Assembly (NCBI GenBank): GCA_041401985.1
Contig: JAWKTE010000008.1
Coordinates: forward strand, 124,001-188,000
DNA: 64,000 nucleotides
DNA from: JACKHA01 sp041401985
GTDB lineage: Bacteria > Planctomycetota > Phycisphaerae > Phycisphaerales > UBA1924
Reading direction: 5' to 3'
This document shows, one piece after another, positions 1 to 8,432 of the stretch (position 1 is its first letter; every line of letters begins with the position of its first letter). Made by a program: the position numbers and the translations under genes. The notes under the pieces were generated by a model. The model was not told where the DNA came from, searched no databases, and saw only the letters and a list, made by a program, of their open reading frames with translations.

Positions 1-480
1 GCCGGTCTCGGTCGCGGCCCGCATGGCGCGGATCGCGGGGTTGAACCGCTCGATGTGCCCGACCATCAGCACCGTGCCGTGGGCCTCGGCGATCTGCTTG
101 ATCTGCTCGGCCTCGGCGGCGGTGGGGGCCAGCGGCTTCTCGATCAGGCACGCGACGCCGGCCTCGAGGAACGGGCGGGCGGCCTTGAGGTGATAGGTGG
201 TGGGCACCGCGATCGTGACCGCGTCCACGCCGGCTTCGAGCAGTTCCTGCTCCGTGGCGTAGGCGGTTCCGCCGTGCTCCTCGGCGATGGCCTCGGCCCG
301 GTCGAAGTTCGAGTCGACGACGCCGACAAGTTTGGCGCCCGGCAGGCGGCCGTAGATCCGCGCGTGGTGCCGCCCCATCCGCCCGACGCCGACCGTGCCG
401 CAGCGGAGCGTCTTGGCGGGCGCATCGCCATCACCCGCGGTGTCGCCGCGCGGCGGCGTGAGCGAGAGGGGCTGGTTCAT
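1..480 (-). CDS. Gfo/Idh/MocA-family oxidoreductase (N-terminal 160 residues; gene runs off the left edge)
   Basis: NAD(P)-dependent sugar or cyclitol dehydrogenase of the Gfo/Idh/MocA superfamily. After a polar N-terminal stretch of about 25 residues, the Rossmann dinucleotide motif GVGRMG is at residues 31-36. The first acidic residue after beta-2 is in VVDSNFD (54-60). The family EKP signature, which includes the catalytic Lys, is at 114-116, and GHIERFNPA at 141-149 is also typical. The ATG at 480 is the first in frame before the Rossmann fold. The C-terminal substrate-binding alpha/beta domain lies outside the window, so the substrate cannot be inferred. It shares a strand with the thioredoxin gene 73 bases upstream. 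Confidence 0.85.
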   Translation of the reverse strand, partial: MNQPLSLTPPRGDTAGDGDAPAKTLRCGTVGVGRMGRHHARIYGRLPGAKLVGVVDSNFDRAEAIAEEHGGTAYATEQELLEAGVDAVTIAVPTTYHLKAARPFLEAGVACLIEKPLAPTAAEAEQIKQIAEAHGTVLMVGHIERFNPAIRAMRAATETG

Positions 481-553
481 TCGGCGTCTCCACGCTGGCG
501 ACGGGCGCGGTGCGCCGCCGCCGACAAGGCCGGGACCAGGATCGTCGGCGGAT

Positions 554-889
554 TCAGGCCGCCCCGACCTCGCCGAGCGCGGTGGCGAGTTGTTCTTTGC
601 TCGTGAGCCCAACGAACTTCTTCACGACCTTGCCGCCCTTGAACAGGATCACGGTCGGGATCGCCGAGATGCCCAGGTTCGAGGCGACCTCCTGGTTCGC
701 GTCGATGTCCAGTTTGCCGACCGTCACCTTCCCGGCGAACTCCTCGGCCATCTCGTCGATGGTGGGCGCCAGCATGCGGCACGGCATGCACCACTCGGCC
801 CAGAAGTCGACCAGCACGGGCTTGTCGCTGTCGATGACCTGGGACTGGAAGTTGTCGTCGGTGAAGGCCACCACGTTGTCGCTTGCCAT
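554..889 (-). CDS. trxA: Thioredoxin (WCMPC active site)
   Basis: Cytosolic thiol-disulfide reductant of 111 residues, the usual thioredoxin length. The redox centre is WCMPC with Cys34 and Cys37. The buried Asp is in VLVDFWAEW (25-33), and the cis-Pro is in SAIPTVILF (75-83). The common Gly between the cysteines is replaced by Met (WCGPC to WCMPC), which should shift the redox potential or substrate preference. The start is fixed by AGGAG six bases before the ATG at 889; longer in-frame extensions upstream have no homology. The downstream neighbour on the same strand is the Gfo/Idh gene. Confidence 0.95.
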   Translation of the reverse strand: MASDNVVAFTDDNFQSQVIDSDKPVLVDFWAEWCMPCRMLAPTIDEMAEEFAGKVTVGKLDIDANQEVASNLGISAIPTVILFKGGKVVKKFVGLTSKEQLATALGEVGAA

Positions 890-1081
890 GTCGCACTCCT
901 GGGGTCGGAGACCGAAACCCGATCGCCCAAGGCGGGCCGATCGGGAGTCTATTCCTGCCCGCCGGTGATTCAACACGCTCGGGCGTGTCGGTGTTCCCGA
1001 CCGACAGGCGATGCTTGTGGCCACTAACGGAGGGCCTTGGGCAATCGGGAGCGAGCGTTCGTCGCCGAAGCGCCGAAGCGA

Positions 1082-1217
1082 GCCCGGACGCCGGACCTGA
1101 GGAGGCCCTGCGACGAAGGTCCGGGTCGAACGACGGCGCGACGCGTCTCTGCGCATCTGGTGGCAACTGGGTGTCGTGACCCGGACCCTCGCAGAGCCTC
1201 AGGTCCGGCGTCCGGGC
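1082..1217. repeat. Long inverted repeat overlapping the folP stop
   Basis: A 21-base arm at 1082-1102 is perfectly complementary to 1197-1217. Inside it the pairing continues imperfectly (CTGCGA and TCCGGGTC blocks recur on both sides), so about 45 bases per side could pair around a loop near 1150. The right arm contains the folP stop codon and its last codons. It may act as a transcript end or 3' stabiliser for folP, or be an inserted palindromic element. The rest of the folP-trxA gap (890-1081) holds nothing I recognise apart from the trxA ribosome-binding site. Confidence 0.8.
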
Positions 1218-2122
1218 GACTCCGGCTCATTGATGCCGTCCGATTGCGCCGCGCGCCACGTCCGCAGCGTCTGGGCGTGGGCCGCCACGTCGTGGACGCG
1301 GAGGATCTTCACGCCGCGATCGACCAGGGCCAGCGCGAGCGCGAGCGTGCCGGGCAGTCGCTCGTCGGGCGTCGTGTCGCGATCGGGCTGGCTCACGCGC
1401 CCGACGAACGACTTGCGGCTCACACCCGCGACGACGGGGAAGCCCAGGTCCACGATCTCGCCGATGCGCCGCACGAGTTCGAGGTTCTGCTCGACCGTCT
1501 TGCCGAAGCCGAAGCCGGGGTCGAGCGCGATCCGCTCGCGAGCCACGCCCGCGTCCATCGCCGCGGCCGCTCGCTCCAGCAGAAACGCCCCGACCTGCGC
1601 CACAACATCCCCGGCCATCGGCGGAGCGATGTACCGATCCGAGTACGAGTCACGATCGGGCGGCAGGACTCGGTGCATCAGCACCAGCCCGCACTCGCGC
1701 TCGGCCGCGACGGCGAACATGCGGGGATCCTCCAGCCCCGCCGAAACGTCGTTGATCGCGTGCATGCCCCGCCCGAGCGCGTGGGCCGCGACGCGGGCGT
1801 TCGTGGTGTCGATGGACAAGGCCACGTGCCTCGGGAATGCGTCCTCGTCTTCCGACGCCTCCAGCAGTTGCTCGATCCGATCGATCTGCGTCCGGGCGTC
1901 GACCCGCGCGGCCCCCGGGCGCGTCGATTCCGCGCCAACGTCCAGCAGCGTGGCCCCTTGCTCGCACATCAGCCGCGCCGACCGCAGCGCCGCCGAGCCG
2001 TCCGGCACCCGGCTGGGCGCGTGGAACGAGTCGGGCGTCGTGTTGATCACGCCCATCAGGCGCGGCTCGGACAGGTCGATCTGCGTGTCCCGGCCAATCA
2101 GCCATCGTGTCGCGGCGGGCAT
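1199..2122 (-). CDS. folP: Dihydropteroate synthase
   Basis: Condenses 6-hydroxymethyl-dihydropterin pyrophosphate with p-aminobenzoate in folate synthesis. The protein is 307 residues, slightly longer than the usual 270-290. Family motifs appear in order: MGVINTTPDSF (23-33), DVGAESTRPGA, the DTTNA and INDVSAG strands, DPGFGFGKTVEQNLEL, VAGVSRKSFVGR, and RVHDV near the C-terminus (the R-x-H pterin-pyrophosphate element). The ATG at 2122 is preceded by a weak GAGG. The longer open frame upstream is antisense-like and overlaps the terminator. The last codons lie in the arm of the 1082-1217 inverted repeat. Confidence 0.95.
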   Translation of the reverse strand: MPAATRWLIGRDTQIDLSEPRLMGVINTTPDSFHAPSRVPDGSAALRSARLMCEQGATLLDVGAESTRPGAARVDARTQIDRIEQLLEASEDEDAFPRHVALSIDTTNARVAAHALGRGMHAINDVSAGLEDPRMFAVAAERECGLVLMHRVLPPDRDSYSDRYIAPPMAGDVVAQVGAFLLERAAAAMDAGVARERIALDPGFGFGKTVEQNLELVRRIGEIVDLGFPVVAGVSRKSFVGRVSQPDRDTTPDERLPGTLALALALVDRGVKILRVHDVAAHAQTLRTWRAAQSDGINEPESPGRRT

Positions 2123-2145
2123 GGCGGATCGTACCTCACGCCCCC

Positions 2146-2180
2146 CACAAACAAACAGCCCCGCGCCGGGGCGCGGGGCT
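2146..2180 (-). terminator. Intrinsic terminator after the secreted Met-rich gene
   Basis: Perfect 11-base arms at 2157-2167 and 2170-2180 (AGCCCCGCGCC and its complement) with a 2-base core. Read on the minus strand they are followed by a T-rich tail GTTTGTTTG. It sits 55 bases beyond the stop of the 2236-3966 gene and just before folP. Confidence 0.8.
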
Positions 2181-2235
2181 GATCGATGATCACGTGGCCG
2201 CGGATCGACGGCACGGGTCGCCGCCGGTTGCTCGC

Positions 2236-3966
2236 TCAGAACCCGGCGTCGTCGCGCCCGCCGCGCGGGGCCATGCCGCCCTGCATCTGCTGGACGTACT
2301 TGGCGATCTCGCTGGTGGTGACGATCACGTCGGTGGGCACGAAGGTGCGGATTCGCACGCCCCCGTCGATCGAGCCGACCGAGACCGGGACGCTGCCCAG
2401 GTCGCGCGGGATGTCGATGTCCAGGTCCTGGCCCATCATTCCCATGACCGAGGTCGCGGTGTTCAGGATGTTGCCGATGCCGATGTAGAGCTCGGCGATG
2501 TTGCCGCCGCGGAGGTTGGACGCGGCGTCCCCGATCTCCTCGGACTCGCCCAGACCGTTGCCGGCGCGGGCGGCGTTGATGCTGGTCTCCATGAGGCGGC
2601 GGTTCTGGCTGAGGGTGCCGACGACGCCGCCGTCGACCGAAGCGATGTACCCCTGGGGGCCGCCGCCGGGGCCGAAGATGCCCATCATGGCCATCTGGGC
2701 CTGCTGGGCCATGGGGTTGTTGGGGTCCAGCTGCATGCGGACGGACCAGGAGTCGACCGACGCCCCGGCGACCTCGAGCGCATCCTCGTTGTACTGGCTG
2801 CGCATCGTCATGCCCTGCTGCTCGAGCCCGTTGCTGGCGCGGATGTTCTCGGCGTTGGCCTCCATGACGCGCTCGGGCCGGGCCGAGGCCATGTAGAACG
2901 CGGAGTTGGAGAACAGCCCGCCCGAGAGCAGCGCGGCCGAGTTGCCGATGACGAACGCGCCGCCCTCGGCGCTGCGGAGCATCTCGAGCGACCGGTTGGC
3001 CGGCACGTCGGGCATGAACTCCTGCTGCATCTCGACGATGTTGCCCATGATCGCGCGCACGCCGGGGTGCGACGTGTCGAACGCGCCCGCGAACAGCACC
3101 GGCACGGTCGGCAGGTGGGCCATGAGCGAGCTCGCGTCGCCGCGCTCGGCGAACATCTCGCCGAGTTCGGACTCCTCGTCGAACTGGGCGGCGATGTCGA
3201 TCGCCACGCCGGTGTCGTCCAGGTGCAGGCCGATCAGGCCGGCGCGGGCGTCGGCCAGGAACGTCTCGACGACGGTGCGGACGATCTCGACGCCGAAGGC
3301 GCCCTGGTCGCCGCCCATCTGGGCGCCCTGCTCCAGCCCGTCGTAGAACTCGCCCATGTTCTCTTCGAGCAGGGGCTTGAGGGCCTGGATGTCGGCCATG
3401 AGGATCAGGTTGGCGTCGTCGGCGATCTCGGTGCCGACCTCGCCGGACCACTCGCCAAGGGCCCGGGCCCCGCCGCCGCGGGCCGAGATCGACTCGACCG
3501 TCTCGCGGTGCGGGCCGAACGCGACGAAGCCGTTGGACAGTCGCCGGGCAAAGGCCGTCTGGCCCTGCATGTCGAACTCGGCGATGTCGGCGTCGGGGTC
3601 GCCCCCGAAGTTGCCGACGAACGCCTCGTAGTCGGTCATCTCGCCGATGATGGCGATGGCCCCGTCGCCGTACTGCAGCGACTCGATGTCGTCGGTCATA
3701 ATGACGATGGCCATCGAGCCCTCGGGGTCGACGCCCATGCCGCCCATCATCATCATGCCCATCGACACGTTCTGGGCCGCCTCGTCGAGCCCCAGCATCG
3801 CCAGCAGGTCCGTCAAGTTGCCGCCAAGGGCCCCGACGTTGTCGACCGCGGCGACCATCGTCGCGCCCTGGGGCACGTAGTCGAGCGAGGGCGGGGCGGC
3901 CAGGGCCGAGGCGGCGGTCAGGCAGGTGCCGGCGGAAAGGGCGATCGCGAGGGACGGACGGGTCAT
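2236..3966 (-). CDS. Secreted Met-rich protein, weakly DUF3352-like, unknown function
   Basis: 576 residues beginning with a clear signal peptide (MTRPSLAIALSAGTCLTAAS, then an ALAAPPS cleavage region). The mature start SLDYVPQGATMVAAVDN resembles DUF3352-type exported proteins, in which a short strand describing values 'too big/small' is followed by long alternating strands and helices; this similarity is weak. It is rich in Met (GMMMMGGMG near residue 110, and a MAQQAQMAMMGIFG stretch) and acidic. The start at 3966 has CGGAG eight bases upstream; the extra 44 codons that could be added upstream are repetitive and unlike a leader. It is a single transcription unit ended by the terminator at 2146-2180. 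Confidence 0.75.
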   Translation of the reverse strand: MTRPSLAIALSAGTCLTAASALAAPPSLDYVPQGATMVAAVDNVGALGGNLTDLLAMLGLDEAAQNVSMGMMMMGGMGVDPEGSMAIVIMTDDIESLQYGDGAIAIIGEMTDYEAFVGNFGGDPDADIAEFDMQGQTAFARRLSNGFVAFGPHRETVESISARGGGARALGEWSGEVGTEIADDANLILMADIQALKPLLEENMGEFYDGLEQGAQMGGDQGAFGVEIVRTVVETFLADARAGLIGLHLDDTGVAIDIAAQFDEESELGEMFAERGDASSLMAHLPTVPVLFAGAFDTSHPGVRAIMGNIVEMQQEFMPDVPANRSLEMLRSAEGGAFVIGNSAALLSGGLFSNSAFYMASARPERVMEANAENIRASNGLEQQGMTMRSQYNEDALEVAGASVDSWSVRMQLDPNNPMAQQAQMAMMGIFGPGGGPQGYIASVDGGVVGTLSQNRRLMETSINAARAGNGLGESEEIGDAASNLRGGNIAELYIGIGNILNTATSVMGMMGQDLDIDIPRDLGSVPVSVGSIDGGVRIRTFVPTDVIVTTSEIAKYVQQMQGGMAPRGGRDDAGF

Positions 3967-4266
3967 GCGTGTCTCCGTGTTGGGGTCGGTCTTGGGATCA
4001 GTGTGGGGATCGATCTGGGGGTCAACCGAGGCTCTCGGCGGTGCGCCGCGGACGCGGGCCACGCCGGTTGTCGGATTCTGGTACAGGCCGGGCGGCAACG
4101 CGGTGCAAGTGCCGATTGCGCGGCTCGCGGCGGCGGGGGCGAGTGTAGGGAGCGGTTCGGGTCGCCGACGCGACAGCCACCGCCCGGACCGCCGCGTAGG
4201 AAGTATGTCGGAGTTTCGAGGCGACGGTTTCAGCCTTAGCCCGCGATCGACGCCCCGGATTCCCGC
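3967..4266. other. Upstream region of the secreted gene, no gene seen
   Basis: Together with the repeat at 4267-4313 and its flank, this is a 391-base gap. Apart from the Shine-Dalgarno of the 3966 start and a run of loosely repeated TGGGGATC-like units at 3983-4023, I see no coding signal or recognisable promoter. Confidence 0.5.
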
Positions 4267-4313
4267 CTCGATGCCTGGGTGCCTCCTGCCTTGGTGCCTT
4301 CCCCGGCATCATC
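4267..4313. repeat. Dispersed 47-base repeat, copy 1
   Basis: Matches 16181-16227 at 41 of 47 positions with no gaps. It is built from TGCCT units (ATGCCT, GTGCCT, CTGCCT, GGTGCCTTCC) and ends in GGCATCATC. Both copies lie at the 3' end of a minus-strand gene, here about 45 bases beyond the stop of the gene ending at 4358. Confidence 0.85.
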
Positions 4314-4357
4314 CCGTCGCACGGATCACCACGCCGAGCCGCCCCGAGCCGCGTGGT

Positions 4358-4672
4358 TCAGTAACTCTCGATCCGGTACGACCCGTCGCCATCCCCGCCG
4401 GCGTCGTCGTCCTCGTCTCCATCGTCGCCATGCGGCCCGACGTTCTGGATCGCGCTCACGACCGTCCCCAACGCGATCGCCGCGAATCCCAGCAGCGGCA
4501 CGACCGCCGGCATGTACACCCCCAGCAGCGGCGCGACGACCCAGCAGCCGATCGCCAGCAGGGCGCACAGCACGAAGGCGACGAGCAGGCGGGCAACCGG
4601 TCCCCTCCCTCGGGCACGCCCGCGATCGGCTTCGACGGGGGCTCGGTACGACCCCGTGTTGTCGACCCGCAT
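4358..4672 (-). CDS. Small two-helix membrane protein, unknown
   Basis: 104 residues. A basic, soluble N-terminus of about 28 residues is followed by two adjacent hydrophobic segments (ARLLVAFVLCALLAIGCWVV and AVVPLLGFAAIALGTVVSAI). The tail is highly acidic (GDDGDEDDDAGGDGDG) and ends in YRIESY. Its ATG at 4672 overlaps the TGA of the preceding gene by one base (TGATG), a sign of translational coupling. I do not recognise a family. Confidence 0.65.
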   Translation of the reverse strand: MRVDNTGSYRAPVEADRGRARGRGPVARLLVAFVLCALLAIGCWVVAPLLGVYMPAVVPLLGFAAIALGTVVSAIQNVGPHGDDGDEDDDAGGDGDGSYRIESY

Positions 4673-5226
4673 CAGGGCGCCTCCGGGTCCTTGGTCACGT
4701 ACTCGATCCCGTCCTGCATCCAGAGCACGCGAGACCGATCCCGCCGAGCCATCGGGAACCCGTGGAGCGTCCCGCTCGACACGACTTTCCGCCCGCACTC
4801 GACGACCGCCGCAAACCGCAGCGGAAAGATCTGTTCAATGGTGCGGCCGAGCCCCGCGCAAATGCGTGACACGCACCCGCTGTCGAACTCGGAGACGCTG
4901 AACTCGACCAGCGAACCGGCAACCCCGAACACGCCCAGATCGAAGTCGGTGGGCAACGCCTCCTGCGAGGGCGACATCACGCCGCGCGGATAGGTGCCGT
5001 CGGCGAACTCGAACACGGCTTTCACGATCAGCGGCGCGTAGAAGTCGCACATGAAGCGGTCGAGGGGTGGGGCATAGGTGATCGGGCACACCCAGCAGCC
5101 GACCTCCTTCTTCCGGGTCTCGTCGATCGCCCAGACCGGATGGTCGCGCATGTCCTCAAGCCGCACGTCCCCGAGCAGTTTGCCCAACTTCCGCAGCCGC
5201 TTGACAGGCTTGATCTTGCTCGGCAC
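4672..5226 (-). CDS. Unknown soluble protein coupled to pdhC
   Basis: 184 residues from a GTG two bases after the E2 stop codon (protein starts VPSKIKPVKRLRKLGKLL). It contains a WVCPITYAPP segment and several Cys, and is predicted soluble with no signal peptide. The close packing between the E2 gene and the small membrane gene (one-base overlap) suggests one transcript. An alternative later start is the ATG of MRDHPVWAID, about 24 codons in. I do not recognise the family, and no link to pyruvate metabolism can be shown beyond position. Confidence 0.6.
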   Translation of the reverse strand: MPSKIKPVKRLRKLGKLLGDVRLEDMRDHPVWAIDETRKKEVGCWVCPITYAPPLDRFMCDFYAPLIVKAVFEFADGTYPRGVMSPSQEALPTDFDLGVFGVAGSLVEFSVSEFDSGCVSRICAGLGRTIEQIFPLRFAAVVECGRKVVSSGTLHGFPMARRDRSRVLWMQDGIEYVTKDPEAP

Positions 5227-5228
5227 GG

Positions 5229-6632
5229 CTACACCAGCAGCGCCGCCGGCTTCTCCAGCAGCCCCTTGACCGACTGCAGATACGCCGCCGCCATCGCGCC
5301 GTCCACAACCCGGTGGTCGCTCGACATCGTCATGCTCATCACCGAGCCGACCACGATCTTGCCGTCCTTGACCACCGGCCTCTCGACCGCGGCCCCGACC
5401 GCCAGGATTGCCACGTTCGGCGGGTTGATGATGGCCGTGAAGTGGCTCACGCCGAACATGCCCAGGTTGGAGATCGTGAACGTCGAGTCGGACATCTCCT
5501 CGATCGTCAGCCCCTTCTCGCGGGCCTTGGTCGCGAGCCGCTTGGACTCGCCCGAGATGTGGCGCAGGCCCAGTTGGTCGGCCCCGCGGATGGTGCCCAC
5601 GACCAGCCCGCCGCCCCGCTCCATGGGCAGGGCGATGGCGATGCCGACGTTGATCTGACCGAGGATCTCGATCGCCGGGCCGTCCTTGCCGCCGTCGACC
5701 CACTTGCTGTTGACGAACGGGTGCTCGTGCATCGCCAGGGCGCAGGCCCGCACGAGGAAGTCGTTGACCGAGAGTTTGACGCCGCCGCCCAGGCCCGAGA
5801 GTTGCTCGTTGAGTTGGGCGCGCAGGGCCAGCAGCGCGTCCATGTCGACATCGACGGTGACCTGGTAGTGGGGGATGGTGGTCTTGGACTCGACCAGGCG
5901 CCTGGCGATGGTGCCGCGCATGCTCGACAGGGCCACAGTGCGGGCCTCGAGCGTCGCGCCGACCGAGGGCAGCGGGCGTGCGTCGGCCTTGGCCGGGGCC
6001 CGGTCGCCGGCAGGCTTGCCGGCGCGGGCCTCGCCCGAGGCCGCTTCGACGTCTTTGCGGACGATCCGCCCGCCCGGCCCGGACCCGGACAGGCGCGACA
6101 GGTCGACGCCGGTTTCCTCGGCGATCTTCTTGGCCAGCGGCGACGCGAACACGCGCCCGCCGGACTGGCTTGCCGGTCCGCCAGAGGCGGTGCCGTTCGA
6201 GGTCGATCGTTCGGAGGATGCGGACTGGGTGCCCGTGCTGGCCTTGGCCGTCGCCGTCGCGGAGCCGCCTCCACCCGATCCGCCGCCCGATGAGCCGCCG
6301 CCCGCCGATCCACCGCCCGACGAGCCCTCGGCCTTGGCCTGACCGGCCCCGGCGGCCTGGCCCGACCCGGCCGAGATCCCCTTGGCGTCCTCACCCTCCT
6401 TGGCCAGCAGCATGATCACCGTGCCGACGGGGACCGCCTTGCCCTCGGGCGCCGGGATGGCCGCGACCGTGCCGGCGTCGAACGACTGGAGTTCCATCGT
6501 CGCCTTGTCGGTCTCGATGTCCGCCAGCACGTCGCCCGGCGAGACCGTGTCCCCCGGTTTGACGTTCCACTTGACGACTGTCCCCTGCTCCATGGTGTCG
6601 GACAGGCGCGGCATGGTGACTTCGATGGGCAT
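5229..6632 (-). CDS. pdhC: Dihydrolipoamide acetyltransferase, E2 of the pyruvate dehydrogenase complex
   Basis: Transfers acetyl groups from lipoate to CoA in the 2-oxoacid dehydrogenase core; 467 residues. One lipoyl domain (1-78) has the lipoylated Lys43 in IETDKATMEL. A low-complexity Gly/Ser/Ala linker runs over about 85-160, with a GGGS-type stretch at 106-124. The peripheral-subunit-binding domain is at about 160-197 (VFASPLAKKIAEETGVDLSR). The catalytic domain (235-467) ends with the SSDHRVVDGAMAA active-site motif carrying the catalytic His. The start is set by GGAG eight bases before the ATG at 6632. E1 and E3 genes are not adjacent in the window. The closest fit is acetyl-specific E2, but the oxoglutarate/branched-chain type is not excluded. 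Confidence 0.92.
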   Translation of the reverse strand: MPIEVTMPRLSDTMEQGTVVKWNVKPGDTVSPGDVLADIETDKATMELQSFDAGTVAAIPAPEGKAVPVGTVIMLLAKEGEDAKGISAGSGQAAGAGQAKAEGSSGGGSAGGGSSGGGSGGGGSATATAKASTGTQSASSERSTSNGTASGGPASQSGGRVFASPLAKKIAEETGVDLSRLSGSGPGGRIVRKDVEAASGEARAGKPAGDRAPAKADARPLPSVGATLEARTVALSSMRGTIARRLVESKTTIPHYQVTVDVDMDALLALRAQLNEQLSGLGGGVKLSVNDFLVRACALAMHEHPFVNSKWVDGGKDGPAIEILGQINVGIAIALPMERGGGLVVGTIRGADQLGLRHISGESKRLATKAREKGLTIEEMSDSTFTISNLGMFGVSHFTAIINPPNVAILAVGAAVERPVVKDGKIVVGSVMSMTMSSDHRVVDGAMAAAYLQSVKGLLEKPAALLV

Positions 6633-6726
6633 GGCGGGGCTCCGGAGCGTGAAGTTTAGGGTAGTGCCGGGCGCATCGCGGCACCGGTCCACCGGCTTGT
6701 CGGGCGGTTCACGCTACCCTCTCTCC

Positions 6727-8163
6727 ATGTCCCGCGGCGTCCTGCTCGGCAACTTCGTCGTGATGGTGCTGCTCTCGCTGGTCTCGGCGGGGCTGGTCCT
6801 GTTCCCGGCCCGCGGCCCGCAGCCGCCCGCGCCGCTCGTGACGGGCCTGGACCCCTCCGGCGTGACGGCCCTGCGCGTCGAGCGCGAGACCGAGTCCGGC
6901 GGGCGCGCCACCGAGCGGGTCGAGCGGACGCCCGCCGGCGCGTGGGACTGCGTCTGGTCGCCCGGCGGGCCCGACGCCACCGACATCCGCTGGCCCGTCG
7001 CCGACGTTCGCGTCCGCAGCGGCCTGCGCATGATCGCCGACGCGACGCTGTCGACCAACGCCTCGACCACCGTCGCCGACGCCGCGACGCTCGAAATCGC
7101 CACTCAGGGCCAACAACCCACCCGCCTCATCTTCGGCGTCGCCTCCGCCGCCGGGCGTGCCCCCGTCCGCGTCGAAGCGCCCGACGCCAACGCCCGCACC
7201 GGCCTGACCACCGACGCCCTCCACGCCGTCTTCGCCCGCACCGGCCTGCTCGCCTGGCGCGACGACCGGGCCATGCCCGGCGTGGCCCGCGACGCCGGCA
7301 ACCTCCAGATCACCGTCTCAACCGGGGGCCAGAGCCTCCGCCTCGAACTCGCCCGCGTGCAGGGGCGGTGGGGCCTGCTCGACCCGGTCGTTGAGCGGGC
7401 CGAGGGCCAGGTCGTGCAGTCCTCGATCGAGGCCCTGGGGCGTCTCCAGGTGCTGTCCTTCCGCGACGACGCCCAGGCCGCGGCTCTGGGGCTCGACCAG
7501 CCCCGCGTTACCCTGGCCGTCGCTGGCGGTCGCGGCCCGGACGCGTACCGGTGGCAGATCGAAGTCGGCTCGCCCGCGTCGGCCGACGCCAACCAGGTCT
7601 TCGTTCGCCTGACAGGCCAGCGCGGCGATGGTCCCGCCGACGCCCAGACGCTCGGCCCGGTCTACGGCGTGCTCGCCCTGGACGGCCTCTCCGGCGTGTT
7701 CATGAACGCCGAGGCCTATCTGGCCCGGACCACGCTGGCGACAACGCCGGCCGATGTCCGCCAGTTCGTCATCCGCTCCGCCGACGGCCAGCGGGCCTGG
7801 CGGTACGAGCGCACGATCGACGGCTGGACGGTCCTCTCGCCCGGCGCGACGGCCCCCCGCCCCGCGACAGCCGTCGAGGCCCAGGCCATCCCGCTCGTGC
7901 TGCAGACCCTGGCCGAGCAGCGGGCCACGGCGGTCGCGCTCACCGAGCAGCCCGCCTTCGAGCCCATCGCCACATTCGAGATCGAGGGCGCCCCCGGCCT
8001 TGTCGGTGAGTCGGTCACGATCGGGCGTGCTCCGGCCCCCCGCACCCAGGCCGACCCGGCCCAGCCGGCCGGGCAGGTGCTGACCACCCGCACCCGATCC
8101 GCGTCGCGGTTCTACGGCCCCATGCCCGAGGCCTTCCAGGCCCTGCTCCCGACGGTGCCGTAG
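6727..8163 (+). CDS. DUF4340 domain protein, membrane-anchored
   Basis: 478 residues with an N-terminal hydrophobic anchor or uncleaved signal (GVLLGNFVVMVLLSLVSAGL). A periplasmic region follows with the DUF4340 pattern: repeated 'V..i.i...g...rlerd..G.W' units, and a repeat centred on LSFRDDAQAAALGLDQP, where the 'GL+.P...l.v' phrase is diagnostic. DUF4340 proteins usually accompany ABC transporters of the gliding/NosY type. None is present here, so its partner is unknown. It is transcribed divergently from pdhC across 94 bases. No clear Shine-Dalgarno precedes the ATG at 6727. Confidence 0.75.
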   Translation: MSRGVLLGNFVVMVLLSLVSAGLVLFPARGPQPPAPLVTGLDPSGVTALRVERETESGGRATERVERTPAGAWDCVWSPGGPDATDIRWPVADVRVRSGLRMIADATLSTNASTTVADAATLEIATQGQQPTRLIFGVASAAGRAPVRVEAPDANARTGLTTDALHAVFARTGLLAWRDDRAMPGVARDAGNLQITVSTGGQSLRLELARVQGRWGLLDPVVERAEGQVVQSSIEALGRLQVLSFRDDAQAAALGLDQPRVTLAVAGGRGPDAYRWQIEVGSPASADANQVFVRLTGQRGDGPADAQTLGPVYGVLALDGLSGVFMNAEAYLARTTLATTPADVRQFVIRSADGQRAWRYERTIDGWTVLSPGATAPRPATAVEAQAIPLVLQTLAEQRATAVALTEQPAFEPIATFEIEGAPGLVGESVTIGRAPAPRTQADPAQPAGQVLTTRTRSASRFYGPMPEAFQALLPTVP

Positions 8164-8214
8164 GCGTTGAGTCTTTGAGATTGCCCCCATCGACACGCGT
8201 GATCCGGGGCGTCC

Positions 8215-8319
8215 CCCGCGCGCGAGCCGGGGCGTCCCCGCCCCGGTCGACTCTCACCATGCTCCGGCGTCATTAGCACTTGCGGATCCGGGGCGGGGAC
8301 GCCCCGGCTCGCGCGCGGG
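8215..8319. repeat. 32-base perfect inverted repeat
   Basis: Arms 8215-8246 and 8288-8319 are perfectly complementary over 32 bases, with a 41-base spacer. The arm sequence (CCGGGGCGGGGACGCCCCGG core followed by CTCGCGCGCGG) recurs once more at 32693-32723 with a single mismatch. It lies between the DUF4340 and AIM24 genes. No T tract follows, so it is not a standard terminator. Confidence 0.9.
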
Positions 8320-8432
8320 ATTCGGGGCGGGCGGCTCACGCTGGCCGGGGGGAGTGCCGATAACCTCGGCGAGCGCCGTCGCTCCCAATCCACAAGCCCA
8401 ATCCAGAAGCCCAACCCAGAAGGAGGCCCCCC

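Noticed and set aside
2107..4239. 710-codon plus-strand frame opposite the secreted Met-rich gene
   Set aside because: Repetitive Asp/His/Val composition and no initiation signal; shadow of the minus-strand gene.
8164..8432. Transcription terminator at 8215-8319
   Set aside because: The 41-base loop, absence of a T tract and the copy at 32.7 kb point to a repeat element instead.
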